DNA of 64,000 nt from an uncultured Paracoccaceae bacterium (lineage in GTDB: Bacteria > Pseudomonadota > Alphaproteobacteria > Rhodobacterales > Rhodobacteraceae). The number at the start of each line of letters is the position of its first letter. Positions within the stretch are counted from its first letter, which is position 1. The DNA is taken from contig CANLVD010000006.1 of assembly GCA_947494445.1 (NCBI GenBank), positions 62,001-126,000 on the forward strand. Reading direction: 5' to 3'. Both the position numbers and the translations under genes were made by a program. The notes beneath the pieces are model-generated. The model was not told the origin of the DNA, searched no databases, and saw only the letters and a list, made by a program, of their open reading frames with translations. Shown in pieces: positions 36,324-46,569 of this stretch.

Positions 36324-37338
36324 ATGACTGACTTAGGTTTCTCACGTAAAATCTGTAAAAATATTGTGGCTTCTTTCGGCCTGTGCAGCCTTGGGGCTTG
36401 TGGTGGGGGGGAGTGTCGTTGTTGGCGACCCTCCAACCGCTGGAGGCGAGGTTGCCTATGATGCGGCCGCTGGCACCGTTGATGGAGCCTTGATTGGCCG
36501 CGCAGGAGCACTTCGACCCAATGCGCTTTCGCAGCCCGGAAACCGGTATTCCGGTGACATACAGGTTTTTCAGATAGATACGGTTGAGGAGCGAACCGAC
36601 GAGTTTCTGACATCCACCCGACCCGTCACACTGGAGTTTTTCAATGATGGAAAACTCGGCATCATGGTCGGAGGTGCCACACGGGTTCTGGATTTCGATG
36701 GCGATGTGACCTACTTCGGCGACCGAAGCGCCGTGACTGTTCTGGATTTCGGAACCTATGGAGGCATTTTCTTCTTTGAGGATGGCAGTGCCTTGCCAGC
36801 AATTGTGGACGATGGCGACGGCATCACAAGTGATGAGGAATACGCCGACATTCTTGTCAGTTTTGCTCAGGGCGCCTTTGGCTACAGAGCGCCCGTGTCA
36901 GCGATTTCTGGCCCTGAGAACGTTGGGGCGAATTATGACGGTCCGGCGTTTTTGAGTGTGGTGGCCACGGACGAGAGTTTCGAGAACATGGTCGGGGATA
37001 TCTTTCTGTCAGTTGATCTGGGAAACAAAAGCGTTTTCGGACGTGCCAGTTTGACAGATGACACTGGAGTGCTTGGTGGCTTCGACAACAGAATTCGAAT
37101 GAACCTTGTTGATGGTCAGTTGACCAACAGCTTCCTGACCGGACGTTTCATCGTTCCAGAGGGCGAATTCCTGCAAGAGGGTGAAGTAGAGTTGCAGGTC
37201 AATGGCAGCGCATTCGGACCGGGGGCACAGGAGTTGCATGGTGTGTTTGAGGGCACAATCGGAGCTGATGCAGGCAGGTCGCCGGCAGCTGTTCTGGGCG
37301 GTTTCCTGACGCTTCGGGGAGAGGATCTTTCGCTGTAG
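36324..37338 (+). CDS. TbpB/Slam-type surface lipoprotein with reading frame broken at a G7 run
   Basis: AGGGGG precedes ATG 36324, which opens MTDLGFSRKICKNIVASFGL and a perfect lipobox SLGACGGG. That frame then ends soon after the run of seven G at 36405-36411 (a TGA about 15 codons later). The following 300 codons continue in the frame shifted by one base (removing one G joins SLGACGGG to SVVVGDPP). The body is beta-rich with glycine-rich strands and ends GAFEGTIG-like (GVFEGTIGADAGRSP), resembling transferrin-binding-protein-like surface lipoproteins. The alternative start TTG 36364 in the downstream frame gives LLSAC without a basic N-region and no ribosome-binding site. A phase-variable gene, a decayed gene or a sequencing error are all possible. 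Confidence 0.65.
36405..36411 (+). repeat. Run of seven G at the frame break of the lipoprotein gene
   Basis: GGGGGGG lies exactly at the point where the lipobox frame and the body frame of the lipoprotein gene diverge. A six-G allele would restore the full-length protein. Confidence 0.75.
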
Positions 37339-37396
37339 AAAACGGGCGGTCGCTTCGCCTATTGAGCGTGTCCGAGACTGGTGTCATGATCCGGTC

Positions 37397-38860
37397 ATGA
37401 GCAGTGATTTGAACCGCAGGGTGTTTCTGAGCGGCCTTGGTGCGAGCCTTCCCGGCATGGCGGGCGCGCAATCCGTGTTGCGCTCCGGCAGGCCGATGGC
37501 GCGGGGGGACAGTCTTGTTCCGAAGCCACAGCCCCTTGACGAGATTTTTGCAAAAAGCCGGCTGGGCAATCGTTGCGGTTTTGTGGTGATGGATGCAGGC
37601 ACGGGCGAAGTGCTTGAGGCGCACAGGGCAGGTGTGGCGCAGCCACCGGCCTCGGTCGCAAAGATATTCACGGCACTTTACGGGCTGGACAAGCTGGGCG
37701 CAGGCCACAGGTTCCAGACGCGTATTCTGGCCGATGGCAGCGTGCAGAACGGACGTTTGCGGGGCGATTTGTATCTGGTGGGGGGAGGTGATCCGACACT
37801 GGACACGGATCGTCTGGCGGAACTGGCCGTACAAGTGACCAAGGCGGGCATCTTCGGCGTTGACGGGCGGTTTTTCGTGGTCGGCAGCGCTTTGCCCTAC
37901 GTCCGTGAGATTGACGACACCCAGCCCGAGCATGTGGGCTATAATCCTGCGATCTCTGGATTGAACCTGAATTTCAATCGGGTGCATTTTCAATGGGAGC
38001 GGGGTTCTCAGGGCTATCACACATCGTTGACGGCGCGTGCGTTGAAATATGACCCACCGGTGAGCAGCGTGGACATGACCATCGTCGATCGCGATGTACC
38101 GGTGTTTCGCTATGGCAAGCTTGAGGGGCGCGACAGTTGGTCGGTTGCCCGCTCTGCGCTGGGGCGCCGAGGTGCGCGCTGGTTGCCTGTGCGCGATCCG
38201 GTGGCCTATGGCGGGGATGTGTTCCGCTGGCTGGGCGCGCAAGTCAATCTGCGGCTTCCATCGGCGCGGGAAGCACGGGTTGCCAAGGGGAGGGTTGTGG
38301 CAGAGATCGCCAGTGATCCGCTTGAGGCACAGGTGCGCGATCTGCTGAAGTATTCGACCAACTTGACGGCAGAAGTGGTTGGATTGCGGGCCAGTGGTGC
38401 AGGATCGATTGCCTCATCCGCGCGGGCGATGTCGGACTGGTCATCAGAGCGCTTGAGATCACGCGGTGTGGACATGGTCAATCATTCAGGCCTGAGCACG
38501 CAGTCCAGGGTTTCGGCCAATGAGATGGGCAGAAGCCTGCTTGCGGCACAGCGCGATGGCGTTCTCTTTGATCTGCTCAAGGACGTGCCGCTGGCGCAAT
38601 CCGCAGGTGCAAAGCAGCGATATCCGGGCGTGGAAGTCCGGGCCAAGACCGGCACACTGAATTTCACCCGGGGTCTTGCCGGCTATGTGCAGGGCAGTGA
38701 CAGGCGGTTGGTTTTTGCGATCTTTGCCTCCGATCTGGCCGCGCGTGGCACCGCCAAGGGGCGGGTCAGCGAAACGCCCAAAGGTGCGCGAGGTTGGTCA
38801 CGCCGTGCGGTAGGTCAGGAGCAGGCGCTGCTAAGACGCTGGGCCGTTGCCTATCTTTGA
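37397..38860 (+). CDS. dacB: D-Ala-D-Ala carboxypeptidase/endopeptidase PBP4
   Basis: 487 residues of the peptidase S13 family, acting on peptidoglycan in the periplasm. The three penicillin-binding motifs are SVAK (Ser 86), STN in KYSTNLTAE and KTG in RAKTGTLNF. The long insert between the first two motifs is characteristic of PBP4. The N-terminus LNRRVFLSGLGASLPGMAGA looks like a Tat or Sec signal. It follows the lipoprotein gene by 58 bp on the same strand. Confidence 0.94.
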   Translation: MSSDLNRRVFLSGLGASLPGMAGAQSVLRSGRPMARGDSLVPKPQPLDEIFAKSRLGNRCGFVVMDAGTGEVLEAHRAGVAQPPASVAKIFTALYGLDKLGAGHRFQTRILADGSVQNGRLRGDLYLVGGGDPTLDTDRLAELAVQVTKAGIFGVDGRFFVVGSALPYVREIDDTQPEHVGYNPAISGLNLNFNRVHFQWERGSQGYHTSLTARALKYDPPVSSVDMTIVDRDVPVFRYGKLEGRDSWSVARSALGRRGARWLPVRDPVAYGGDVFRWLGAQVNLRLPSAREARVAKGRVVAEIASDPLEAQVRDLLKYSTNLTAEVVGLRASGAGSIASSARAMSDWSSERLRSRGVDMVNHSGLSTQSRVSANEMGRSLLAAQRDGVLFDLLKDVPLAQSAGAKQRYPGVEVRAKTGTLNFTRGLAGYVQGSDRRLVFAIFASDLAARGTAKGRVSETPKGARGWSRRAVGQEQALLRRWAVAYL

Positions 38861-38954
38861 AGGCCTGCGGGCGGCGTGTAGTCTGTTGGATTTCAAAGCC
38901 TTGATCTGGTACTCTGGTGGCCATTGAACGCAACTTTTTCAGAGATTTGACATT

Positions 38955-41456
38955 ATGGCCGACACAGATGGAACCCCTGACCAGTCTGCAGACCCCAATG
39001 CATGGCGCACCGCATTTGATGCGGAACTGGATTTGATCGCGGAAAGCAGGCCCGGTAGAGGTAAGGATGACGCGCCCCAGAGAAGAGAGGAAATCGAGCA
39101 GACATTGACCGGCATGAGCCTGTCGGGTGGTGGCGTCCGCTCGGCGGTGTTCTGCATGGGTGTGCTTGGCTATTTCGCCAAAAACAAGATGCTGTCGAAG
39201 TTTGATTACCTGTCGTCGGTTTCAGGTGGGGGGTATTCCGGGTCGGCCCTGTCGTTCTGGCGCCGGGACTGGGAGACCGCGGAAAAGCCGGGGCCGACCT
39301 CTGTGGATGAGGTCTGTCCCTTTACGGCAACCGCATTGGTCAAAGATGATGCCAGCGATCTGGAGCGGCGCAACTCGGCCTATATGCGCCATGTGCGTGC
39401 CAACATCAGCTATCTGGTGCCCTCGGGTTTTCGCGGCATGCTGTCAGGCAGTTTCGTCGTCGTGCGCTCGATCCTGATCAATGTGCTGATCTGGCTTTTT
39501 CTGCTGGCAGCACTTTTTGAAGTGCTTGCGCTGAGGGGTCCAGACGATACGGACAAGAACCCCGCGCCCGGTGCGTTTTCGACCGCAACCCAAACGGTGG
39601 AGCGGGCGCTCAGCACCACCTGGACAGATGGCGGATTGTTCGCGTTTTTTCTGGTTCTGGCTTTGGGGACATTTGTGCTCGCGCTCGGCTTGCTGCTGGT
39701 GTTTTCGCCCGGGACCTATCTGAAGTCGATCCCGGACGCGCATGGCGAGACCAATGACCGGGCGTTCAAGCGGATGTTCTTTGGCTACAAGTGGAGACGG
39801 CTGAATGAACGGGTGGCCGGGGTTCTGCTGACGACGCTATTGGTGTCGGGTCTGCTTGGGGTTCTGCCGCTCTTTGCCGGGTCACTTGACGGGATCTATG
39901 ATGCTCTGACCGCGGATGTGAAGCCCGATGCCAGAGCCTTGGGTGTGCTGGGCACGCTCCTTGGCATTGCCACATCGCTTTTTGGGTTTTTTCGGGCCAA
40001 ACTGGGCGGCATATTCGGCCGGTTCAGCACTGTGACCCTCATGTTCGGGTCGTTTCTGCTGGTCTATTCCATTCTTCTATTGGCGACTGTGATGACGCAG
40101 GATTTTGGCCCTGAGACGGTCATAGGACTTGGATTGGTTGCCAGCCTCTTCGGCATTTTCTGCAACATCAACGATGTGTCGCTTGGGCGGTTCTACCGGG
40201 ATCGATTGATGGAAGCCTTCATGCCTTCGGGCGAAGGACTGGAAGATGCCAAATCGCTGGTGAGCATCGGCAAAAAGGCCGAAGTGGCGGATCTGACCTT
40301 GATGACATCACTCAAGGACACGGGGCGACCCTTGCATCTGATCAATTGCAACATCATGGCCAACTGGAGCCCGGACACACGTGCACAGCGGCGCAAGGGC
40401 GACAATTTCGTGATCTCTGCGCTGCATTGCGGATCGGATGTGACCGGCTGGCGGGAGACCGAACAGGTGGCCAAGGGCAAGCTGACGTTGCCCACGGCCA
40501 TGGCGACCTCAGGTGCCGCAGTCAACCCCGGTGGCGGCTTTGCGGGGACGGGGCCTACGACCAATCCGGTCGTGTCGTTTGCGATGGCCTTGCTAAGCCT
40601 GCGGCTGGGGTATTGGCTGCGCTGGAACAACGACAAGACTTACAACATTCCATCGACCAGCTGGGGCAACCGGTTTGATCCATCGCTGGTGATGACCTGG
40701 CGCTCGCTCAAGTCGATGATCTGGCCCGCGAAGCATCGCCCGGATCAGTCGCGCGTGGATGACTGGAATGATGTCCCCTGTTTCGTGGAAATCACCGATG
40801 GCGGGCATTTTGAGAATCTTGGTCTTTATGAACTGATCCGGCGCAATTGTCGTCTGATCGTGGTTTGTGACGGAGGGGAGGACCCCGAGACTTCGTATTC
40901 GGCGTTCTCAGCGGCGATCAGGCGCGTGCGGGAGGATTTCGGGGCCGAGATCAAGTTCGACATGATGGGCAGCGCGTTCGATACAGCGAATGGCAAGGAG
41001 GTGCGGGTCAGCCGCGAGTCCGGTCCCAGTGATCTGGTCGCACGTCCGACCAAGGATGAGTATCCAAAAGGAGCGGATTACGCGACGCGCGGGTATTTTC
41101 TGGCCAGCATCACCTATGGCCAGAACCCGCTAAAATCCGGTGATGATGGATATCGTGAGGGGCAATCGCTTGAGAAAGGTGCCCGGGAAGGCGTGTTGAT
41201 CTATCTGAAGTCAGCGATGATCCCGACTTTGGATGTGACCACCAAGGGCTATCGGGGAGAGAACCCCTTGTTTCCCTATGACCCGACGTCGAACCAGTTC
41301 TTCTCACCTGAACAATTTGAGGCCTATCGCGACATGGGGTTCCGCGTGGCAGAACAGATGGACAAGGAACTGGAGTTGTCCACCCAGATGGGCGAGGCCA
41401 GTTTCCTGTCACCCAATGGGCGGTTGATGAACAACTACGCGTTCAAGAAATCCTAG
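38955..41456 (+). CDS. Membrane-embedded patatin-like phospholipase
   Basis: 833 residues. An oxyanion motif LSGGGVRSA (about 57-64), then nucleophile Ser 90 in SSVSGGGYSG, where the usual GxSxG first Gly is Ser. The catalytic Asp is 615 in EITDGGHFENLGLYE (DG motif). Between them about 500 residues include six hydrophobic helices (approx. 170-193, 222-248, 290-315, 330-348, 357-380, 388-405). So the patatin dyad is split by a membrane domain. It probably acts on membrane lipids. Its stop overlaps the convergent lipoprotein gene by four bases. Confidence 0.87.
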   Translation: MADTDGTPDQSADPNAWRTAFDAELDLIAESRPGRGKDDAPQRREEIEQTLTGMSLSGGGVRSAVFCMGVLGYFAKNKMLSKFDYLSSVSGGGYSGSALSFWRRDWETAEKPGPTSVDEVCPFTATALVKDDASDLERRNSAYMRHVRANISYLVPSGFRGMLSGSFVVVRSILINVLIWLFLLAALFEVLALRGPDDTDKNPAPGAFSTATQTVERALSTTWTDGGLFAFFLVLALGTFVLALGLLLVFSPGTYLKSIPDAHGETNDRAFKRMFFGYKWRRLNERVAGVLLTTLLVSGLLGVLPLFAGSLDGIYDALTADVKPDARALGVLGTLLGIATSLFGFFRAKLGGIFGRFSTVTLMFGSFLLVYSILLLATVMTQDFGPETVIGLGLVASLFGIFCNINDVSLGRFYRDRLMEAFMPSGEGLEDAKSLVSIGKKAEVADLTLMTSLKDTGRPLHLINCNIMANWSPDTRAQRRKGDNFVISALHCGSDVTGWRETEQVAKGKLTLPTAMATSGAAVNPGGGFAGTGPTTNPVVSFAMALLSLRLGYWLRWNNDKTYNIPSTSWGNRFDPSLVMTWRSLKSMIWPAKHRPDQSRVDDWNDVPCFVEITDGGHFENLGLYELIRRNCRLIVVCDGGEDPETSYSAFSAAIRRVREDFGAEIKFDMMGSAFDTANGKEVRVSRESGPSDLVARPTKDEYPKGADYATRGYFLASITYGQNPLKSGDDGYREGQSLEKGAREGVLIYLKSAMIPTLDVTTKGYRGENPLFPYDPTSNQFFSPEQFEAYRDMGFRVAEQMDKELELSTQMGEASFLSPNGRLMNNYAFKKS

Positions 41457-42631
41457 CCCCGGACAGCCTTGTTGATGTCGCAGATGTTCTCGATTGCGGT
41501 TCTGACCTTGGAATTGCGACGCACCTGATCATTGATTGCGTCGTTCTGCAGGTATGAAAAATCCGAGAAGATATAACGGTCGCGCGCGGCGTCATATTTG
41601 GGCGGTGGCACATCATAGCCGTCCCAGCCGATCACTACGGGACGCTGGAAGGTCTGGGCAAAGCGCAGACCGCGCCCGTCCCATGACTGGAAGGAAAGCG
41701 AGCGTCCTTGGGTGTTGGAGCCGTTGAAACTGTCGATGTTCCTGTTCAGCGTCTCGACATCTGCTGCGGTATCATCGGCAAGATTGCCTGATCCGGTCTG
41801 TGAGAGATTGATCGTGACATCGGGCGCTGCGGCGACGTTGCTTTGCTGACCCGGAACCTCGGACCGACGCAGACCCACACCAAGGATATTTGCGTTGCGG
41901 TAAGTGTAGTCGATGCGCCGGGTCATGTAGACGCGGGTGATGAGCGCAAGCGAGATGCAGCGCTGGGGACCTGCCACGGCCTCGGGTCGACGGTTGAGGA
42001 AGACCTGCCGTTGCAGATCGTCATAGGCGGACTCCAGCCCGCTGAAAATCTCGGGCGCGAGCATCCGGCTTTTGAAAGCAGAGGCCTTGACCTTGGGCAG
42101 CCAGAAGCTGCGCACATCGACAAAATCCAGGGTCACCGTGGTCCGTGTGCCACCTCCGATGCCGATGGATTGCAAAACACCGGTGATGCCTGCGCTGCCG
42201 GTGAAACCGGCGTCGCCCGAAATTGATGGGAAGGCCACGACCGGCAAGCTGTCGGAAGGTTGGGTGTTGCGTGTGGCCACACCTGCCTCGAACATATCGG
42301 TTTGCGCAGCCAATGTGCTGGGCAACTGGTTGTTTGATGAGGTCGAGGTGTCGCGGAACACCACACGACTTTTCAGGAATTCATTGGCGGCAACACGCAC
42401 TTCGGGGATTTCACCCGCCCAGACATATTCCAGATCATTGATGTTGTCGCGCCTGACAGAGGCCAGATAGATGTCGCCCACCTGAAACCCCTCACGCGGG
42501 GGGTATATGGGGTAAAGGCCCAGCTTTCGGCTTTCACTGACGTATGCGTCTTGCAGGTTTTCCTGTGGCACCTGAGCACAGGCCAGAAGCAATGTGCAGG
42601 CCAGAGCGCCCTTGATGGCAGATTTCAACAT
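41453..42631 (-). CDS. Lipoprotein of unknown function, convergent with patatin
   Basis: 392 residues from ATG 42631; lipobox TLLLAC predicts lipid anchoring. Middle part has glycine-rich turns and repeats of the type NTQPSDSLPVVAFPS and GFTGSAGITG; no domain recognised. The C-terminal part VVIGWDGYDVPPPKYD is conserved-looking. Overlap of stops with the patatin gene is convergent, so they are not an operon, though shared context may mean a functional link. A longer reading to 42661 is unlikely. Confidence 0.7.
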   Translation of the reverse strand: MLKSAIKGALACTLLLACAQVPQENLQDAYVSESRKLGLYPIYPPREGFQVGDIYLASVRRDNINDLEYVWAGEIPEVRVAANEFLKSRVVFRDTSTSSNNQLPSTLAAQTDMFEAGVATRNTQPSDSLPVVAFPSISGDAGFTGSAGITGVLQSIGIGGGTRTTVTLDFVDVRSFWLPKVKASAFKSRMLAPEIFSGLESAYDDLQRQVFLNRRPEAVAGPQRCISLALITRVYMTRRIDYTYRNANILGVGLRRSEVPGQQSNVAAAPDVTINLSQTGSGNLADDTAADVETLNRNIDSFNGSNTQGRSLSFQSWDGRGLRFAQTFQRPVVIGWDGYDVPPPKYDAARDRYIFSDFSYLQNDAINDQVRRNSKVRTAIENICDINKAVRG

Positions 42632-42703
42632 CCCCGTGTCCCCCAGAACATCACAAACCAATGAGGGAAGCCTACACGTTTGAATAGTCAGTTCAAGTTG
42701 TGC

Positions 42704-43423
42704 TTACCCGTCTGATTGCCCGGCCAGATGGTCAGCGAACTCGGCGCAGAAGGTGATGTCCTGTGTTTGCGGGTCGTACCATGCGTTGGCCTCGCCGCAT
42801 TGGGCAAAGTGGATGGTCAGATCAAAGGGGAGTGAAAAGAATCCGTTGAGGTCGGCAATTTCCTGTTCGAGGGCCGTCAGAGCTGTCTGCTGAGCGGCGT
42901 TGTCCGGGGTGTGGGCGGCCGAGAATATCAACCCGCCTTTTGGATCTTCTGGCAGAATTTCGTCCAGATAGACCGACCAGCTGTCACTGGCCAGTTCATA
43001 TTCTTCCTCGCAACTGTCTGCGCGCTCTTCAGGCAGGCCCAGATCGGTTGCAAAATCATCGAAGAACTCGGGATCCGCGCCATAGACCAGACAGATGTGG
43101 TTGAAGTAACGCTGCTCATCGGGGCCGTGGGTGTCCCAGAATGCGACCTCGTTCTCTTCGGAGTCGTAGAAGAAGGTGAATGCCGTGTCATAGGCAAGAG
43201 CTTCGGCTGCTTCCGGCTCCCACAGCCAGACGGTCAGAAGGGCAGACAGCGTGTCGGCTGCGTCTTCCTCTTGCCCGAGAACCGGGATCTGCATCAGATC
43301 GATCAGGGCGTGGCCCAGCTCGTGATAGAGGATCGCGCGGGTGTTGCTGTCGACATAGGCATCGTCCTGTGCCGCAGCGGGCAAGGCGAACAGGCAGGCA
43401 GTCAGAAAGAGAGCAGATTTCAT
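42704..43423 (-). CDS. DUF4344-type putative metallopeptidase, exported
   Basis: 239 residues with signal peptide (MKSALFLTACLFALPAAA). HELGH at about 34-38 in ILYHELGHALIDLM and EEDAAD about 15 residues later are the zinc-site pattern of DUF4344 proteins. The rest includes conserved acidic stretches (DEQRYFN, DILP-like) and cysteines. Substrate unknown. Its start overlaps the stop of the upstream acetyltransferase gene by four bases, so the two genes form a transcript. Confidence 0.82.
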   Translation of the reverse strand: MKSALFLTACLFALPAAAQDDAYVDSNTRAILYHELGHALIDLMQIPVLGQEEDAADTLSALLTVWLWEPEAAEALAYDTAFTFFYDSEENEVAFWDTHGPDEQRYFNHICLVYGADPEFFDDFATDLGLPEERADSCEEEYELASDSWSVYLDEILPEDPKGGLIFSAAHTPDNAAQQTALTALEQEIADLNGFFSLPFDLTIHFAQCGEANAWYDPQTQDITFCAEFADHLAGQSDG

Positions 43424-43962
43424 TTTATCCTCGCAGGGTTGCCCAAAGCGGTCTTTCCAGCGGGCACATCGCGCGTGACGACTGCGCCTGCACCGATGAT
43501 CGCGTCATCACCGATGGTTACGCCGGGCAGGATGATTGCTTGTCCACCGATCCAGACGTTGCGCCCGATAGTGACCGGTTTGCCGCATTCCAGTCCCTGA
43601 TCGCGGATTGCCGGGTCATGGGGGTGATCGGCGGCGTAAATCTGGACGCCCGGTCCGATCTGGCAGCGGTCGCCAATCCGCACGGGGCAGACATCGAGAA
43701 TGACACAGCCGTAGTTGAAAAACACGTTGTCGCCGAGATGGATGTTATAGCCGTAGTCGAGATAGAGCGGTGCGCGGATTGCAGGGGACGCACCCACAGA
43801 ACCGAACATCCGCGCCAGTAGATCGCCCCGCTCAGGCCCGTTGGTCACATTGGTCTGATTGTAAAGCGTCATCAGGCGCTGGGCTGTTGCGCGGTCTTCA
43901 CAAAGCTGAGGGTCGCCCGGGTCGTAGAGTTCGCCCGCGATCATCTTGTCACGTTCTGACAT
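43420..43962 (-). CDS. maa: Sugar O-acetyltransferase (maltose/galactoside acetyltransferase type)
   Basis: 180 residues from ATG 43962, AAAGG upstream. Left-handed beta-helix hexapeptide repeats fill the C-terminal half (NIHLGDNVFFNYGC, IGDRCQIGPGVQIY, IGRNVWIGGQAIILPG, IGDDAIIGAGAVV), with catalytic His in YAADHPHD. These enzymes acetylate sugars with acetyl-CoA. Start MSERDKMIAGELYDPGDPQL is the usual family beginning. Confidence 0.9.
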   Translation of the reverse strand: MSERDKMIAGELYDPGDPQLCEDRATAQRLMTLYNQTNVTNGPERGDLLARMFGSVGASPAIRAPLYLDYGYNIHLGDNVFFNYGCVILDVCPVRIGDRCQIGPGVQIYAADHPHDPAIRDQGLECGKPVTIGRNVWIGGQAIILPGVTIGDDAIIGAGAVVTRDVPAGKTALGNPARIK

Positions 43963-44049
43963 AAACTTTGAACCTTTCCATCTGCCGGGCCGTCCCATAC
44001 CCGAGATACCGAAATGGTTCGGTGTCCGCCACAAAGAATGGGGACGATC

Positions 44050-44427
44050 ATGACTTTCAAGAAAATTGCAGTTCTGGCGCTGATCGCCGGTATGAGCCTG
44101 AATGCCACCACAGCCAGTGCTGGCAGCTATGTGACGCAAAAGCAGATTGACCGGGACGCCCGTGGTTATGCCGTTAAGGCAAAAGGTCTTGGTGTGGTGC
44201 GCATCCTGAGCGTGACACCGCGCGAAGGCAAAGGGTCGGAATGCAAGGTGCATGTGCCATCGATCATCAAGGAAGCCCGGCTGAAACTGGCACAGGGCGG
44301 CGCTGCTGCGGGCAGTGTGCCTGTCAAGGTCGAGATCCAGGTTCACCACAACCCTTATACAGGTGACATCACGTGTTTTGGTGGTGGAACCGGCTGTGTG
44401 GCGGTCATTCAGGTGAATATTCCCTGA
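44050..44427 (+). CDS. Small exported protein of unknown function
   Basis: 125 residues with a Sec signal peptide (MTFKKIAVLALIAGMSLNATTASA-G). The mature part has two cysteine-containing stretches (GSECKVHVPS and DITCFGGGTGCVAV) that could form disulfides, and a pattern of beta strands. No domain recognised. ATG 44050 follows GGGGACG; an ATG at 44038 is also in frame. Confidence 0.65.
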   Translation: MTFKKIAVLALIAGMSLNATTASAGSYVTQKQIDRDARGYAVKAKGLGVVRILSVTPREGKGSECKVHVPSIIKEARLKLAQGGAAAGSVPVKVEIQVHHNPYTGDITCFGGGTGCVAVIQVNIP

Positions 44428-44446
44428 ACCAGAAAACCAGCCCTGA

Positions 44447-44887
44447 TCAGACTTTCGGAGCCTTGGCAAACCTTGCCCGGGCTCCGCGTTCTATGGCGGC
44501 CGCATGGAGACGATCGATGTTCAACTCGAACCGGATTTCTTCCAGTAGACGAAGCTCTTCCTCGTCCGCTGCACCGTCTGCGGCGACAACATCACAGGCC
44601 AGCGCATAGGCAGTTTCAAAAAGATCTTCTGGCAGGGTATCACGCACAAGACCAAACATGGCGTCCAGCCCGTCTTCTTCGGTGAAAAGGTCAAAGACGA
44701 TCTGCACGACGCGCCGCAATCGGTCGGTGTCATAACCATCAAACACCGGAAGGATGTCCACCATGGACGTGATGGTAAGCAACTCGGGTGCTGTGACGTT
44801 CTGATCAGAGGCAGATGCCGATACCATGACGGCCACAAGTGCATCCTGCGGGGTCATTGAGGCAGAGGTGAAATCTTCGCTCGGCAT
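44447..44887 (-). CDS. TerB-like (tellurite resistance TerB family) protein
   Basis: 146 residues from ATG 44887 with AAAGGAT. All-helical with the TerB pattern: ALVAVMVSASASDQNVTAPE, DILPVFDGYD, and ACDVVAADGAADEEELRLLEE, containing the conserved acidic DG.x.EE loop. TerB-like domains bind metal and act in stress responses; many such proteins are stand-alone and of unknown role. No other ter genes are near. Confidence 0.75.
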   Translation of the reverse strand: MPSEDFTSASMTPQDALVAVMVSASASDQNVTAPELLTITSMVDILPVFDGYDTDRLRRVVQIVFDLFTEEDGLDAMFGLVRDTLPEDLFETAYALACDVVAADGAADEEELRLLEEIRFELNIDRLHAAAIERGARARFAKAPKV

Positions 44888-44987
44888 GGGGCAGATCCTT
44901 TTACGGCGCGTTCCTGATCGGATATATTGACCGCTCCGCTGCACTGCAATAGGGAGTTGCGGGCTGAGGAGCTTGGAGACACCAGAT

Positions 44988-46565
44988 ATGAGCGAGATCC
45001 GTGACGCTGGCATGACAGCGAAAGCCTGGCCTTTTGACGAGGCGCGACGGCTGCTCAAACGTGTGGGCGGCAAGGTGCCCGAGAAGGGGTATGTGCTGTT
45101 CGAGACAGGCTATGGCCCCTCGGGCCTGCCGCATATCGGGACGTTTGGCGAAGTGGCGCGCACGACCATGGTGCGCCGCGCTTTTGAAGCGATTTGCGAT
45201 ATCCCGACACGTCTTGTGTGTTTCTCCGACGATCTGGACGGGATGCGCAAGGTGCCGGGCAATGTGCCAAACCCGGACGCATTGACCGAGCATCTGCAAC
45301 GGCCTTTGACCGCCGTCCCTGACCCTTTTGGAACCCATGACAGTTTTGGCCACCATAACAATGCGATGTTGCGGCGGTTTCTGGATACGTTCGGGTTTGA
45401 ATATGAATTCATCTCGGCCACGGAGTTTTACGCCAGTGGCCAGTTTGACGATGTCCTTCTCAGAGCGGCTGAAAAGTATGATGAGGTGATGGCCGTGATG
45501 CTGGCCTCGTTGCGCGAGGAGCGGCGGCAGACCTATTCCTGTTTCCTGCCGATCTCGCCCATCTCAGGTCGGGTGCTCTATGTGCCGATGAAAGACGTAA
45601 ATGGCGAGGACGGGACCGTCACCTTTGAGGATGAGGACGGTACGGATGTCACGCTTCCGGTCACGGGCGGCAATGTGAAGTTGCAGTGGAAGCCCGATTT
45701 CGGTGCGCGCTGGGCGGCCCTTGGCGTGGATTTCGAAATGTATGGAAAAGATCATTCAACCAACACGCCGATCTACGACAAGATCTGCCGGATCCTTGGG
45801 GGTAAGGCGCCTGAACACTTTACCTACGAGCTGTTTCTGGATGAGAGCGGTGGCAAGATCTCCAAATCTTCGGGGAACGGGATTTCCATTGATGAATGGC
45901 TGACCTATGCCAGCGCGGAATCACTCAGCTATTTCATGTACCAAAAGCCCAAGACCGCCAAGCGGCTGCACTTTGATGTGATCCCAAAGGCAGTGGATGA
46001 ATACCACCAGCAATTGCGGGCCTATTCAGGGCAGACGGCAGACCAGCAGGCGAACAACCCGATCTGGCATATTCATGGCGGTGATGTGCCTGCATCTGAC
46101 ATGGATGTGCCGTTCTCGATGCTGCTGAATCTGGCTTCAGCCTCAGGCGCAGAAGACAAGGAGACGCTTTGGGCCTTCATCGCGCGCTATGCCAACGGTG
46201 TGACGGCTGAAAGCAATCCGGGGATGGATGCAGCGGTTGGACATGCGGTGCGGTATTATCAGGACTTCGTCAAACCGTCGAAATCCTACCGGGCACCCGA
46301 TGACAAGGAACGGGCAGCGCTTGAAGACCTGAAGGGGCGTTTTGCCGAGCATCTGGGAGAGACCGACGCGGAGACCTTGCAGACGATTGTCTTTGCGGTG
46401 GGCAAGGAACATGGGTTCGAGCCGATGCGGGACTGGTTCAAGGCAATCTACGAGGTTTTGCTGGGCGCGTCCCAAGGACCGCGCTTCGGCGGGTTTGCCG
46501 CGATCTACGGCGTGGCTGAAACCATCGCCTTGATCGACAAGGGCCTTTCCGGAGAGCTTGGCTAG
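44988..46565 (+). CDS. lysK: Lysine--tRNA ligase, class I
   Basis: 525 residues of the class I LysRS found in archaea and many alphaproteobacteria, unrelated to class II LysS. HIGH-type motif [16 protein letters not shown]-type [11 protein letters not shown] (about residue 289). The C-terminal helical anticodon domain is complete. ATG 44988 follows GGAG. It is followed with a few bases by the YaiI gene. Confidence 0.95.
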   Translation: MSEIRDAGMTAKAWPFDEARRLLKRVGGKVPEKGYVLFETGYGPSGLPHIGTFGEVARTTMVRRAFEAICDIPTRLVCFSDDLDGMRKVPGNVPNPDALTEHLQRPLTAVPDPFGTHDSFGHHNNAMLRRFLDTFGFEYEFISATEFYASGQFDDVLLRAAEKYDEVMAVMLASLREERRQTYSCFLPISPISGRVLYVPMKDVNGEDGTVTFEDEDGTDVTLPVTGGNVKLQWKPDFGARWAALGVDFEMYGKDHSTNTPIYDKICRILGGKAPEHFTYELFLDESGGKISKSSGNGISIDEWLTYASAESLSYFMYQKPKTAKRLHFDVIPKAVDEYHQQLRAYSGQTADQQANNPIWHIHGGDVPASDMDVPFSMLLNLASASGAEDKETLWAFIARYANGVTAESNPGMDAAVGHAVRYYQDFVKPSKSYRAPDDKERAALEDLKGRFAEHLGETDAETLQTIVFAVGKEHGFEPMRDWFKAIYEVLLGASQGPRFGGFAAIYGVAETIALIDKGLSGELG

Positions 46566-46569
46566 GCCG

